A stretch of DNA of 12,879 nt. Source: an uncultured Oscillospiraceae bacterium. Lineage in GTDB: Bacteria > Bacillota > Clostridia > Oscillospirales > Acutalibacteraceae. A model generated the notes under the pieces. The model saw only the letters and a list, made by a program, of their open reading frames with translations. It was not told the DNA's origin and did not search any database. Each line of letters opens with the position of its first letter. Within the stretch, counting starts at the first letter, position 1. The DNA lies in assembly GCA_900544515.1 (NCBI GenBank), contig UQVI01000034.1:1-12879 (forward strand), in the 5' to 3' direction. The position numbers and the translations under genes are program-made. This document shows, in pieces, positions 1 to 6,859 of the stretch.

Positions 1-524
1 GTGTTGCAGTAATCAAGGTTGGTGCTGCTACAGAGACTGAAATGAAAGAAAAGAAACTCCGTATTGAAGATGCTCTTGCAGCTACAAAGGCGGCAGTTGA
101 AGAGGGTATCGTTGCAGGCGGCGGTGTTGCTCTTATCAATGCAATTCCTGCTGTTGAGGCCCTTCTTGATACAGACGATGCTGATTTCAAAACAGGTGTT
201 GCAATTGTTCTTAAAGCACTTGAAGAGCCTGTTCGCCAGATTGCTCTTAATGCAGGTATGGAAGGCTCAGTTATCGTTGATAAGATTAAGACTGCTAATA
301 AGATAGGCTATGGTCTTAACTTTGCCACAAATGAATATTGTGATATGATTGAAGAGGGAATTGTTGATCCTGCAAAGGTTACACGTTCAGCAATTCAGAA
401 TGCAGCATCCGTTGCATCAATGGTGCTTACAACAGAGTCACTTGTTACAGATATCAAGGACCCGCAGGCTGATGCGGCACAGGCTGCAGCAATGGCAGCA
501 GCTCAGGGCGGCGGAATGTATTAA
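1..524 (+). CDS. groEL: Chaperonin GroEL (Hsp60), C-terminal part
   Basis: This is the 3' end of the large chaperonin subunit, which forms the ATP-driven double-ring folding chamber in the cytoplasm. The first complete codon is at 3, and about 173 residues remain of the usual ~545; the 5' part lies outside the window. The visible part starts in the conserved VIKVGAATE stretch. It continues through the intermediate domain, with RIEDAL (its Asp, at 69-71, matches the ATPase Asp398 of E. coli GroEL) and the glycine turn VAGGGVAL, then the C-terminal equatorial domain. The end is AAAQGGGMY, a short glycine tail instead of the repeated GGM tail of E. coli. No frameshift is seen. A strong terminator follows at 545-575, so this gene ends its operon; groES and any CIRCE operator would lie upstream, outside the window. 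The family assignment is certain. Confidence 0.98.
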   Translation, partial: VAVIKVGAATETEMKEKKLRIEDALAATKAAVEEGIVAGGGVALINAIPAVEALLDTDDADFKTGVAIVLKALEEPVRQIALNAGMEGSVIVDKIKTANKIGYGLNFATNEYCDMIEEGIVDPAKVTRSAIQNAASVASMVLTTESLVTDIKDPQADAAQAAAMAAAQGGGMY

Positions 525-544
525 TTGAAATAAATATACATTAT

Positions 545-575
545 GAGACACAGTTATTAACTGTGTCTCTTTTTT
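545..575 (+). terminator. Intrinsic terminator of groEL
   Basis: A perfect inverted repeat spans 545-569 (GAGACACAGTTA paired with TAACTGTGTCTC around one base; about 10 pairs and a 5-base loop in practice). Six Ts follow at 570-575. It starts 20 bases after the groEL stop and separates groEL from the HscC-type gene. Confidence 0.93.
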
Positions 576-652
576 ATGTTCAGGTATTTACAATTTGCGA
601 TTCTGATGATAAAATCAGTGTAGTTATTTATTATACAAAAAGGTGAAGTAAA

Positions 653-2389
653 ATGGCTATTATCGGTATAGATTTAGGTACGACAAACAGTCTGGCATCT
701 GTGTGGAGAAATGGCAGATGTGAGCTCATACCAAATTCTTTTGGCGAATTCTTAACGCCGTCTGTTGTCGGTTTTGATGATGAAGATAATGTTATTGTTG
801 GTAAAATTGCTAAGCAGCGCCTTATATCACATCCTGATTTGACTGCGGCATCGTTTAAATGCTTTATGGGTACAAAGCAGGAAATCTCGCTTGGCAAAAA
901 AACATTCACACCGCCTGAATTATCTTCGTTTATTCTTCGTCAGCTGAGGGCAGATGCTGAGGTGTTTCTTGGCGAAAGTGTAGAGGAGGCTGTAATCAGT
1001 GTGCCGGCATATTTTGATGATAACGGCAGAAGTGCAACGAAACTGGCGGGTGAGCTTGCTGGACTGAAAGTAGAACGTATAATAAATGAACCGAGTGCCG
1101 CTGCGCTTGCGTATAAACAGCATGCAGATAATGAGGATATGTTTCTGATTTTTGATTTCGGCGGCGGAACTCTTGATATTTCAATTGTTGATATTTTTGA
1201 TTCGGTTATAGAAATTGTTTCTGTTTCTGGTGATAATCATCTGGGCGGTGATAATTTTAATCAGGCTATAGCTGAACATTTCTGTAAGGTGAATCATCTT
1301 ACTTATTCGTCACTTCCAAGTGAAATTAAGGCTATTGTTTTAAAACAGGCTGAGCTCTGTAAAATTACGCTTTCAACTCAGCCTGAAGCTGCAATGGTAC
1401 TCAATTTCAATAGTGAGGTTTATACGCTCGCCCTGGATAATCAAAAATTGCTTAATATAACAGCAGATATTTTTGAACGGATTGAAAAGCCTATTATGAA
1501 AGCACTCCACGATGCTTCTGTCACTGCGGATGAAATATCAGATGTTATTCTTATCGGTGGTTCATCTCATATGCTGCTTGTTCAGAAATATCTGGAAAAT
1601 CTTTTTGACAGGGAAATAAGTGTTGCAATATCACCGGATACTGCTGTTGCACTTGGTGTAGGTATTGCATCGGGTATCAAGGAGCGTAACGAGGATATCA
1701 AGGATATGGTGCTGACAGATATTTGTCCGTTTTCACTTGGAACAGGCGTAATTAACAGGGATAATGATGCTGCGCCTTTCTTTTCTCCTATTATTGAAAG
1801 AAACACAACCCTGCCTGCCAGTATTGTCAAAAGATTTTATTCTTCCTGTGATAACCAAAAAGTGTTGTCAATAGGTGTTGCACAAGGGGAGAAAATGTAT
1901 TTTAATCAAAATTTGTTTCTTGACGAAATCGAGATCGATATCACTCCTGCTCCTGCTGGTGAACGAAGTGTTGATGTTAGATTTTCATACGATATTAACG
2001 GCATTTTGCAGGTCGATATTACGAATAATGAAACAGGCAAAATAATCAGTAAAACTATCGTTAATAATAACAGACTTTCTGAGAAGGAAATTCAAGCCAA
2101 GCTGGAACAGCTGGAAAAGTTAAAAATCCATCCACGTGATATGGATAATAATAAGCTGCTTATTGCACGTGCGGAGAGCTTGTATGAGGAAAGCATTGGA
2201 GATTTAAGAGAGATTATTTTGACTCAACTCAAGTATTTCAATGCAATTCTTTCAATACAAGACAGCAGAAAAATCAGAAAAGCAGCTGAGAATTTCAATC
2301 GCTTTTTAGATTCTGTTGAAAGCGGCAGATATAATCCCTTGGGTAATTTTAATACTTATGAGAATTACGATGAGGAGGATTATGATTGA
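653..2389 (+). CDS. hscC: HscC-type Hsp70 chaperone
   Basis: This is an ATP-dependent Hsp70 of the specialised HscC branch rather than housekeeping DnaK. It has 578 residues. The nucleotide-binding domain (about 1-355) carries IDLGTTNS (6-13, phosphate loop 1), Lys69 matching the catalytic Lys70 of DnaK, VPAYF (117-121), NEPSAAALAY (145-154), DFGGGTLDIS (168-177, phosphate loop 2) and IGGSSHM (301-307). GDNHLGG (193-199) has Asn where DnaK has the autophosphorylated Thr199; E. coli HscC, as I recall it, also has Asn there. The beta substrate domain starts near DICPFSLGTGV (356-366). The C-terminal part is a short helical lid with an acidic tail (ENYDEEDYD). The N-terminal stretch WRNGRCELIPNSFGEFLTPS closely resembles HscC as I remember it. 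The ribosome site AAGGTGA (640-646) fits the ATG. The gene overlaps the first J-protein gene by 4 bases. In E. coli, HscC works with membrane J proteins (DjlB/DjlC), which matches this layout. The client is unknown. Confidence 0.9.
   Translation: MAIIGIDLGTTNSLASVWRNGRCELIPNSFGEFLTPSVVGFDDEDNVIVGKIAKQRLISHPDLTAASFKCFMGTKQEISLGKKTFTPPELSSFILRQLRADAEVFLGESVEEAVISVPAYFDDNGRSATKLAGELAGLKVERIINEPSAAALAYKQHADNEDMFLIFDFGGGTLDISIVDIFDSVIEIVSVSGDNHLGGDNFNQAIAEHFCKVNHLTYSSLPSEIKAIVLKQAELCKITLSTQPEAAMVLNFNSEVYTLALDNQKLLNITADIFERIEKPIMKALHDASVTADEISDVILIGGSSHMLLVQKYLENLFDREISVAISPDTAVALGVGIASGIKERNEDIKDMVLTDICPFSLGTGVINRDNDAAPFFSPIIERNTTLPASIVKRFYSSCDNQKVLSIGVAQGEKMYFNQNLFLDEIEIDITPAPAGERSVDVRFSYDINGILQVDITNNETGKIISKTIVNNNRLSEKEIQAKLEQLEKLKIHPRDMDNNKLLIARAESLYEESIGDLREIILTQLKYFNAILSIQDSRKIRKAAENFNRFLDSVESGRYNPLGNFNTYENYDEEDYD
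2372..2388 (+). promoter_or_regulatory. Ribosome site selecting a TTG start for J protein 1
   Basis: GAGGAGG at 2372-2378 lies 7 bases before TTG at 2386-2388. The second J gene begins with the homologous residues M-S-V-W at an ATG, which supports TTG as the true start here. The nearby ATG at 2382 is in another frame. The site is inside the last codons of hscC, so the two genes are probably translationally coupled (TTGA overlap). Confidence 0.8.
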
Positions 2390-3105
2390 GTATCTGGGAA
2401 GAACTTGGTATTGAACGTACCGATAATATGCGTGAAATCAAAAGGGCATACGCAGCAAAATTAAAGCTTGTTCACCCGGAGGAGCATCCAAAGGAATTCC
2501 AAAAGCTCCACGAGGCATACCGTACTGCTTTGAAAATTACAGAAACAAAAGCAGAATATCCGATATCAGATGCTGAACCTGTACAGAAGGATATAATCGT
2601 GGATGAAACAGATAAAACTTCACCTGAATTCGATTTTGATAAAGAAATTTCGGAGTACAATAATCAAATCACTGAAAGTGTTCAGGAGAGAACGCAGAAC
2701 GTTATAAACTATATGGAGGAGCTTTATAACAAAAAAGGTTTCGCTGATAAAAATGAATGGGTTGCTTTATTCAATAGCTATGATGTTCAGAAAATTAAGG
2801 AACAATCAGTTTTTATAGATGCACTGTATGTTTTTTTAAAAACACATTTTGTTTATGAAAGTCTTGCGTCTGCAGTTTTTGATGTGTTTGGTAATGATAG
2901 AACATTATATGATGCGAGTGTTGATCCTTATGAAAAAATTTTTTCTCTTGTTTACGAAAAAAACATTGCATATCTTGAAAGGAATTTCAGAAATGCAAAG
3001 AAAACAAAAAAACGGAATATGCTTGAGGGCGTGTTCCTTCTGTTAGCGGGATTGTGTTTGATAGCTGCAGCCTTTGCCTTTTACATGGCTTATAACAGTG
3101 GTTAG
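2386..3105 (+). CDS. Membrane-anchored J-domain protein 1 (HPE motif)
   Basis: This is a probable J-domain co-chaperone of the HscC-type Hsp70 just upstream. It has 239 residues and starts at TTG. The J domain occupies about residues 3-48: WEELGIERTDNMREIKRAYAAK (helices I and II), then HPE at 30-32, then EFQKLHEAYRTAL (helix III). The signature is HPE, not the canonical HPD whose Asp is needed for Hsp70 ATPase stimulation in DnaJ. A charged, poorly conserved linker (about 50-90) leads to a helical region sharing FDFDKEI and LYNKK with the next gene. One hydrophobic segment lies near the C-terminus (about 215-236) after a KKTKKR basic stretch, suggesting a tail anchor with the J domain in the cytoplasm. 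There is no zinc-finger or DnaJ C-terminal domain. It is probably a DjlB/DjlC-like partner; whether it stimulates the Hsp70 is inference. Confidence 0.85.
   Translation: MSIWEELGIERTDNMREIKRAYAAKLKLVHPEEHPKEFQKLHEAYRTALKITETKAEYPISDAEPVQKDIIVDETDKTSPEFDFDKEISEYNNQITESVQERTQNVINYMEELYNKKGFADKNEWVALFNSYDVQKIKEQSVFIDALYVFLKTHFVYESLASAVFDVFGNDRTLYDASVDPYEKIFSLVYEKNIAYLERNFRNAKKTKKRNMLEGVFLLLAGLCLIAAAFAFYMAYNSG
2404..2498 (+). repeat. 95-bp exact repeat, copy 1 (J-domain segment)
   Basis: The stretch from codon 7 (Leu) to the second base of codon 38 (Phe) is identical at every base to 3162-3256 in the next J gene. The match continues to 2520 with only three differences. The repeat is direct and in the same frame; the spacing between copies is 758 bases. 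Confidence 0.95.
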
Positions 3106-3143
3106 CTGGATGAGATAATAAATTCATTTAGAGGATTGATATT

Positions 3144-3998
3144 ATGAGTGTTTGGAAAGAGCTTGGTATTGAACGTACCGATAATATGCGTGAAATCAAA
3201 AGGGCATACGCAGCAAAATTAAAGCTTGTTCACCCGGAGGAGCATCCAAAGGAATTTCAAGAGCTCCATGAGGCATACAAATTAGCCTTGAATATTGCGA
3301 AATATCATTCAAATATGCCAAAAAGACAGGACCCCCCTGCTGCTGAAAAAATAGAAAAATCTCCTGTTGCAGAGAAAGCCGAGCAGGGTAATGTCTTTGA
3401 TTTTACCTCCAGCGGTGATAAAAGTGATGAAGAAGCAAATGATGATACTGTTAATAATCGGGAAAAGCAATTTGATTTTGATAAAGCCATAAGACGTAAT
3501 GCCTTAAAACACGATAACGAGGTTATGGAAAAAGCAGAGATTGTACTTAAGAAGGTTGCTGACTTATATAACAAAAAGTTGTTTGACAATAAACAGGACT
3601 GGATTGATATTTTTGATTCTGCTTCTGTTGACGAAATTCGTTATGAGCCTATATTTATCCGTGAGCTTTGCAGATTTCTAAAATCACATAAGATTAGCGA
3701 AAATATGGCAAATGCGATTTTTTCAAGCTTTAAGCTTTTTGATTATATGATTTATTATGATAACAGTGAAATAGAGGATTTGTATAACCTGATTATAGGT
3801 GCAAAGGGTGAATCCCTGAACAGACTTGAAGCGAGTGTAAAGCTGTTTAAAATTTTTGTATTTCTTTTTACAATTGCTTTTTTCCTGTCGTGGTTTACAG
3901 GCATAAGTTTGTTGGCTGTATCTATTATGGCTTGTCTCGGTGGATCCATAATCGGGCTTATCGTTTCAAAGGAAAAGAGGAAAAAGTTTTATGAATGA
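3144..3998 (+). CDS. Membrane-anchored J-domain protein 2 (HPE motif)
   Basis: This is a paralogue of the preceding J protein, with 284 residues. The J domain (about 3-48) again has HPE at 30-32. A longer acidic, Lys/Glu/Asp-rich linker follows (about 55-110), then FDFDKAI and a helical region aligning with protein 1 (LYNKKLFDNKQDWIDIF against LYNKKGFADKNEWVALF). The C-terminus carries two hydrophobic segments (about 233-252 and 255-275) and a basic tail, KEKRKKFYE, which suggests a hairpin with both ends in the cytoplasm. The ATG has a ribosome site, AGAGG (3130-3134). A 38-base gap separates it from J protein 1, and its end overlaps the TPR-like gene by 8 bases. Outside the J domain the two proteins are clearly related but much less similar. 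A DjlB/DjlC-like co-chaperone role is inferred from the neighbouring HscC-type gene. Confidence 0.85.
   Translation: MSVWKELGIERTDNMREIKRAYAAKLKLVHPEEHPKEFQELHEAYKLALNIAKYHSNMPKRQDPPAAEKIEKSPVAEKAEQGNVFDFTSSGDKSDEEANDDTVNNREKQFDFDKAIRRNALKHDNEVMEKAEIVLKKVADLYNKKLFDNKQDWIDIFDSASVDEIRYEPIFIRELCRFLKSHKISENMANAIFSSFKLFDYMIYYDNSEIEDLYNLIIGAKGESLNRLEASVKLFKIFVFLFTIAFFLSWFTGISLLAVSIMACLGGSIIGLIVSKEKRKKFYE
3162..3256 (+). repeat. 95-bp exact repeat, copy 2 (J-domain segment)
   Basis: This is the second copy of the identical J-domain segment (first copy 2404-2498). The identity includes all third codon positions. After 3256 the two genes differ at three bases up to 3278 and then diverge strongly. Confidence 0.95.
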
Positions 3999-4455
3999 TG
4001 TTCTTGAAAGCTTGACACATCACCCAAGATTAGTGGTTAAAATTGTTATCGGAGTGGCTGTGGCAGTCGGTCTTATATTTAAGATTATTGTTCCTAAAAT
4101 AAAAGAGCGAGCAAGCAGACTGAACGAAGTTGCATCAAATTACAGAAATAATGATTATCTTTCTGAGGGAATTAAGCTTTATAATCAGGGACAGAAGGAA
4201 GAGGGCGTATGTCAGATTATCAAAGGCTTTGAATTAGGTTCATTCGATCAGGCGGATGCAAAGAACGCCTGCATAATTTTGGTTTTTTATTATGATGAGC
4301 TTGATGAAAAATATAATGCGCTTCGCTGGGGACGATTTGCAGTTGAAAATAAGTGCTTTGATAAAAGTATTTTAGAGTATATGATTTCTCAGTATAATGA
4401 TATGGGTGAAGCTGGCAAGGCAGAAGAATTAAAGGAATTATTAAAAAATTCTTGA
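3991..4455 (+). CDS. Membrane-anchored TPR/Sel1-like protein
   Basis: The 154-residue product is not a named family I can identify with certainty. It has a single N-terminal membrane helix (about 14-35, LVVKIVIGVAVAVGLIFKII) followed by a basic stretch (KIKERASR), so the rest is probably cytoplasmic. Residues about 44-154 are alpha-helical with a repeat-like pattern (GIKLYNQGQKEEGVCQIIKGFELG, then ALRWGRFAVENKCF, then YNDMGEAGKAEELKELL), like TPR or Sel1 repeats used for protein binding. It overlaps the J protein 2 gene by 8 bases (ATGAATGA), and GAGG (3977-3980) precedes the ATG. E. coli hscC also lies near J-protein and Sel1-repeat genes, so a scaffold or client-recruiting role is plausible. 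Its stop codon lies inside the -35 box of the next promoter. Confidence 0.75.
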   Translation: MNDVLESLTHHPRLVVKIVIGVAVAVGLIFKIIVPKIKERASRLNEVASNYRNNDYLSEGIKLYNQGQKEEGVCQIIKGFELGSFDQADAKNACIILVFYYDELDEKYNALRWGRFAVENKCFDKSILEYMISQYNDMGEAGKAEELKELLKNS

Positions 4456-4480
4456 CAAATTTCGCATAGCGTATTATTAT
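4452..4480 (+). promoter_or_regulatory. Sigma-A promoter of the T-box/oxidoreductase operon
   Basis: TTGACA (4452-4457) and TATTAT (4475-4480) are separated by 17 bases, a near-consensus housekeeping promoter. Transcription would start near 4487, just before T-box stem I. The -35 box overlaps the TGA (4453-4455) of the preceding gene. Confidence 0.85.
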
Positions 4481-4486
4481 ATCTTT

Positions 4487-4744
4487 AATAATAGTAAACA
4501 CGTTGATGAGAACAGGTTTTGTTTATGTAGCTGTTTCAGAGAACTGACGGTTGGTGAGAGTCAGCACAGTGTTAAATAAAATATCCTCTCTGAGTGGCTG
4601 CGCTGAACAATAGTAGGTGCAGACGGCTGCCTCCGTTAACAGGATAGTGTATGATAGTACATTAAGTGCGTTTTTTAACGAAAAAGAGTGGTACCACGGT
4701 ATTCATTATCGTCTCTTTGTCCATATGGACAAGGAGACTTTTTT
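4487..4744 (+). promoter_or_regulatory. T-box riboswitch leader (probably isoleucine)
   Basis: This leader senses uncharged tRNA and allows read-through into the oxidoreductase operon when the cognate amino acid is scarce. Stem I spans about 4499-4596. It has the GATGAG kink region (4505-4510), the AG bulge CAGAGA (4537-4542), the GGTTGGTGAGAG distal loop (4549-4560) and a 9-pair distal helix (4517-4525 with 4573-4581). Stem II (about 4598-4622) holds TGAA opposite AGTA (4612-4615), and the F box CCGTTA is at 4633-4638. The T-box GAGTGGTACCACGG is at 4686-4699. Its TGGT (4689-4692) would pair with the tRNA NCCA end, so the tRNA should have A73. The antiterminator pairs AAAGAG with CTCTTT and ACG with CGT. 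In my hand fold, the specifier loop's 3' strand (4582-4586, TATCC) makes ATC (4583-4585, Ile) the best codon, which agrees with A73. TAT (Tyr) is the alternative. The T-box call is certain; the amino acid is a moderate inference. Confidence 0.95.
4711..4744 (+). terminator. T-box leader terminator
   Basis: GTCTCTTTGTCC (4711-4722) pairs with GGACAAGGAGAC (4727-4738) around ATAT, a 12-pair stem with one G-U. Six Ts follow at 4739-4744. Its 5' strand contains the 3' half of the antiterminator (CGTCTCTTT), so the two folds are mutually exclusive. Confidence 0.93.
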
Positions 4745-4778
4745 ATTTTATATTTTAGAAAGAGAAGAGGTTTTTACA

Positions 4779-5351
4779 ATGGCAGATTTAGTAGAAATCC
4801 GTTGGCACGGACGTGGTGGTCAGGGTGCTAAGACTGCGGCACTTTTGCTTGCAGATGTTGCGTTTAAGACCGGCAGTTTTGTTCAGGGCTTTCCTGAATA
4901 CGGTCCTGAAAGAATGGGTGCTCCGATTACAGCTTATAACAGAATAAGCAGTGGTGAAATCAGAGTTCATTCGAATATTTATGAGCCGGATTTTGTTGTG
5001 GTTGTTGATGAGGGGCTCCTAGATGTTGTTCATGTTACAGAGGGACTTAAAGAATCAGGCGGTATTGTTGTGAATACTTCAAAAACACCTGATGAAATTG
5101 CTCATAAGCTTGGTGGCTATAAGGGAAAGGTTTATACAATTGATGCACGCCGTGTTTCAAAGGCTTGTCTTGGCAGATATTTCCCGAATACTCCGATGCT
5201 TGCAGCAATTGTAAAGGTATCCGGTGTTATGGATAAGGATACTTTCTTTACTGAAATGGAAAATTCATTTTCACATAAATTTGCTTCAAAGCCTGAGGTG
5301 ATTGAGGGTAATATGAATGCTCTTAAAATGGCTTTTGAAGAGGTTAAATAG
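4779..5351 (+). CDS. porC: 2-oxoacid:ferredoxin oxidoreductase, gamma subunit
   Basis: The 190-residue gamma subunit belongs to a four-subunit, oxygen-sensitive cytoplasmic enzyme. The enzyme interconverts a 2-oxoacid plus CoA and acyl-CoA plus CO2, using ferredoxin. The N-terminus has the family motif IRWHGRGGQGAKTAA (GRGGQG at 11-16), then FPEYGPERMGAP, typical of PorC/VorC. The ATG at 4779 is chosen because AGAAGAGG (4763-4770) lies at the right distance and because longer in-frame starts (such as 4617) fall inside the T-box leader. It is the first gene of a gamma-delta-alpha-beta operon, the order of archaeal and Thermotoga POR/VOR. Sequence alone does not separate pyruvate from branched-chain 2-oxoacids; the T-box favours the latter. 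Confidence 0.93.
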   Translation: MADLVEIRWHGRGGQGAKTAALLLADVAFKTGSFVQGFPEYGPERMGAPITAYNRISSGEIRVHSNIYEPDFVVVVDEGLLDVVHVTEGLKESGGIVVNTSKTPDEIAHKLGGYKGKVYTIDARRVSKACLGRYFPNTPMLAAIVKVSGVMDKDTFFTEMENSFSHKFASKPEVIEGNMNALKMAFEEVK

Positions 5352-5365
5352 GAGGGAACTTAATT

Positions 5366-5668
5366 ATGAAATCAGATGTTAATAAACTCCATTTAGATTG
5401 TACGTGGCAGGAGCTTACAGAGGGTATGCAGATTTATGGTGAAGCAACCTCTGAGGCTTTCAATACAGGTGAATGGACCTCAGTTAAACCTGAAATTGAT
5501 GAGGAAAAATGTATTCATTGTTTAATGTGTGTGCCTGTTTGTCCCGACAGCTGTATACCTGTTGTTGACGGCAAACGCGGTGCATTTGATTATGATCATT
5601 GCAAGGGCTGTGGCATTTGTGTTAAATCATGTCATGTTGGTGCACTGAAAATGGAGGGGGTAAAGTAA
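5366..5668 (+). CDS. porD: 2-oxoacid:ferredoxin oxidoreductase, delta (ferredoxin) subunit
   Basis: This 100-residue 2x[4Fe-4S] ferredoxin-like subunit passes electrons from the thiamine/cluster core to free ferredoxin. Two CxxCxxCxxxC motifs are present: C49, C52, C55, C59 (followed by Pro) and C79, C82, C85, C89 (followed by His instead of the usual Pro). A further Cys63 lies after the first motif. The N-terminal 45 residues are the usual PorD extension. The ribosome site GGAGGG (5351-5356) starts on the last base of the gamma stop codon. The stop (TAA, 5666-5668) shares one base with the ATG of the alpha gene. Confidence 0.94.
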   Translation: MKSDVNKLHLDCTWQELTEGMQIYGEATSEAFNTGEWTSVKPEIDEEKCIHCLMCVPVCPDSCIPVVDGKRGAFDYDHCKGCGICVKSCHVGALKMEGVK

Positions 5669-6846
5669 TGAGAAAAGACAGACTCAGCGGTAATGAAGCA
5701 GTAGCAGAGGCACTTCGTCAGATTAATCCGGATGTAATGGCTGCTTTCCCAATTACTCCTTCAACTGAAATTCCGCAGTATTTTTCAAAGCTTGTGGCAA
5801 ACGGCCAGGTGGATAGTGAATTCATTCCTGTTGAATCTGAGCATTCAGCAATGTCAGCTGTTATAGGTTCACAGGCAGCAGGTGCAAGAAGTGTTACAGC
5901 CACATCATCAGCCGGTATGGCACTTATGTGGGAGGAACTTTACCTTGCTGCATCAAACAGACTTCCTTGTGTGCTTACGCTTGTTAACCGTGCACTTTCT
6001 GGTCCTATCAATATTAACTGTGACCACAGTGATTCGATGGGCGCCAGAGATTCAGGTTGGATTCAGATTTATGCTGAAAACAATCAGGAGGTTTATGATA
6101 ACCTCTGTATGGCTTACCGCATTGCCGAGCATAAGGATGTTATGCTCCCTGTAATGATTTGTCAGGACGGCTTTATCACATCACATGCTGTTGAGAATAT
6201 TGTTCTTAATGAGGATGAGGATGTTAAGAATTTTGTGGGTGAGTACGAACCTGAAAATTCTCTTCTTAATCCTGAGTGTCCGATGGCAGTTGGTCCCTAT
6301 AGTGTTACAAACTATTATTTTGAGGCGAAGAGGGCTCAGGCTGAGGCACTAAAAAATGCAAAGCAGGTAACACTTGATGTTGCTAAAGAATATGCAAAAA
6401 TCTCAGGCAGAGAGTATGGTCTCTTTGAGGAATATAAAATGGAAGATGCCGAATATGCAGTTGTTATTATCGGCTCGGCAGCCGGTACAGCAAAGGACGC
6501 TGTTGATGAACTCAGAGACAAGGGTGTGAAAGCAGGCTTAATTAAAATAAGACTCTTCCGTCCTTTCCCTGCAGAGGAGATTGCTGATGCGCTCAAGGGT
6601 GTAAAGGCAGTTGCTCTTATGGACAGAACAGAGTCTTATAACGATAACTGCGGTCCTATCGGCTCAGAGGTTACAACTGCTCTTTACAGAGCGAAGTCCG
6701 ATACACTTACAGTGAATTATGTTTACGGTCTCGGCGGACGTGATGTAAAGGTTTCAGATATGATTCATATCTATAACGAACTTGAGAAAATTGCACAGGA
6801 CGGCAAAGTTGAAAATCCTTACCGATATATGGGCGTTAGAGAATAA
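5668..6846 (+). CDS. porA: 2-oxoacid:ferredoxin oxidoreductase, alpha subunit
   Basis: The 392-residue alpha subunit carries the pyrimidine-binding half of the thiamine diphosphate site and domain II. It has AAFPITPSTEIPQ (25-37) and ESEHSAMSAVIGSQAAGARS, where the Glu that activates thiamine lies. It also has TATSSAGMALMWEEL and DHSDSMGARDSGWIQIYAENNQEVYD, a strong PorA/VorA signature. The C-terminal part (about 275-392) is the domain II Rossmann-like fold (VVIIGSAAGTAKDAVDELR). The ATG at 5668 follows GGAGG (5653-5657) and starts in TAATG, where it overlaps the delta stop. The longer reading frame from 5629 would overlap the delta gene and loses this ribosome site. The length matches the family. 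Substrate choice (pyruvate or branched-chain) is not visible. Confidence 0.94.
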   Translation: MRKDRLSGNEAVAEALRQINPDVMAAFPITPSTEIPQYFSKLVANGQVDSEFIPVESEHSAMSAVIGSQAAGARSVTATSSAGMALMWEELYLAASNRLPCVLTLVNRALSGPININCDHSDSMGARDSGWIQIYAENNQEVYDNLCMAYRIAEHKDVMLPVMICQDGFITSHAVENIVLNEDEDVKNFVGEYEPENSLLNPECPMAVGPYSVTNYYFEAKRAQAEALKNAKQVTLDVAKEYAKISGREYGLFEEYKMEDAEYAVVIIGSAAGTAKDAVDELRDKGVKAGLIKIRLFRPFPAEEIADALKGVKAVALMDRTESYNDNCGPIGSEVTTALYRAKSDTLTVNYVYGLGGRDVKVSDMIHIYNELEKIAQDGKVENPYRYMGVRE

Positions 6847-6859
6847 GGAGGCAGTTTCA

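Noticed and set aside
603..618. CTGAT...ATCAG dyad upstream of the HscC-type gene as an operator
   Set aside because: Only five pairs, no match to CIRCE or another known heat-shock operator, and no clear promoter around it.
631..1184. Minus-strand open frames antisense to the HscC-type gene
   Set aside because: They lack ribosome sites and family similarity, and they mirror a strongly conserved Hsp70 reading frame. The same holds for other minus-strand frames across the window.
2382..2384. ATG start for J protein 1
   Set aside because: It is out of frame with the J domain. The TTG at 2386 is in frame and matches the start of the paralogue.
2404..3256. The 95-bp repeat as a mobile element or CRISPR unit
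   Set aside because: There are only two copies, both in frame within homologous coding sequence, with no inverted ends, spacers or transposase.
4617..4778. Longer in-frame start for the oxidoreductase gamma gene
   Set aside because: This stretch is T-box RNA, including stem II, the F box, the antiterminator and the terminator. The ATG at 4779 has its own ribosome site and gives the family's normal N-terminus.
5629..5667. Upstream in-frame start for the alpha subunit gene
   Set aside because: It overlaps the second cluster motif of the delta subunit gene. The ATG at 5668 has GGAGG upstream and gives the usual PorA start and length.
6782..6859. Upstream in-frame start for the beta subunit gene
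   Set aside because: It lies inside the alpha gene; the ATG at 6860 follows AAGGAGG and begins the expected PorB N-terminus.
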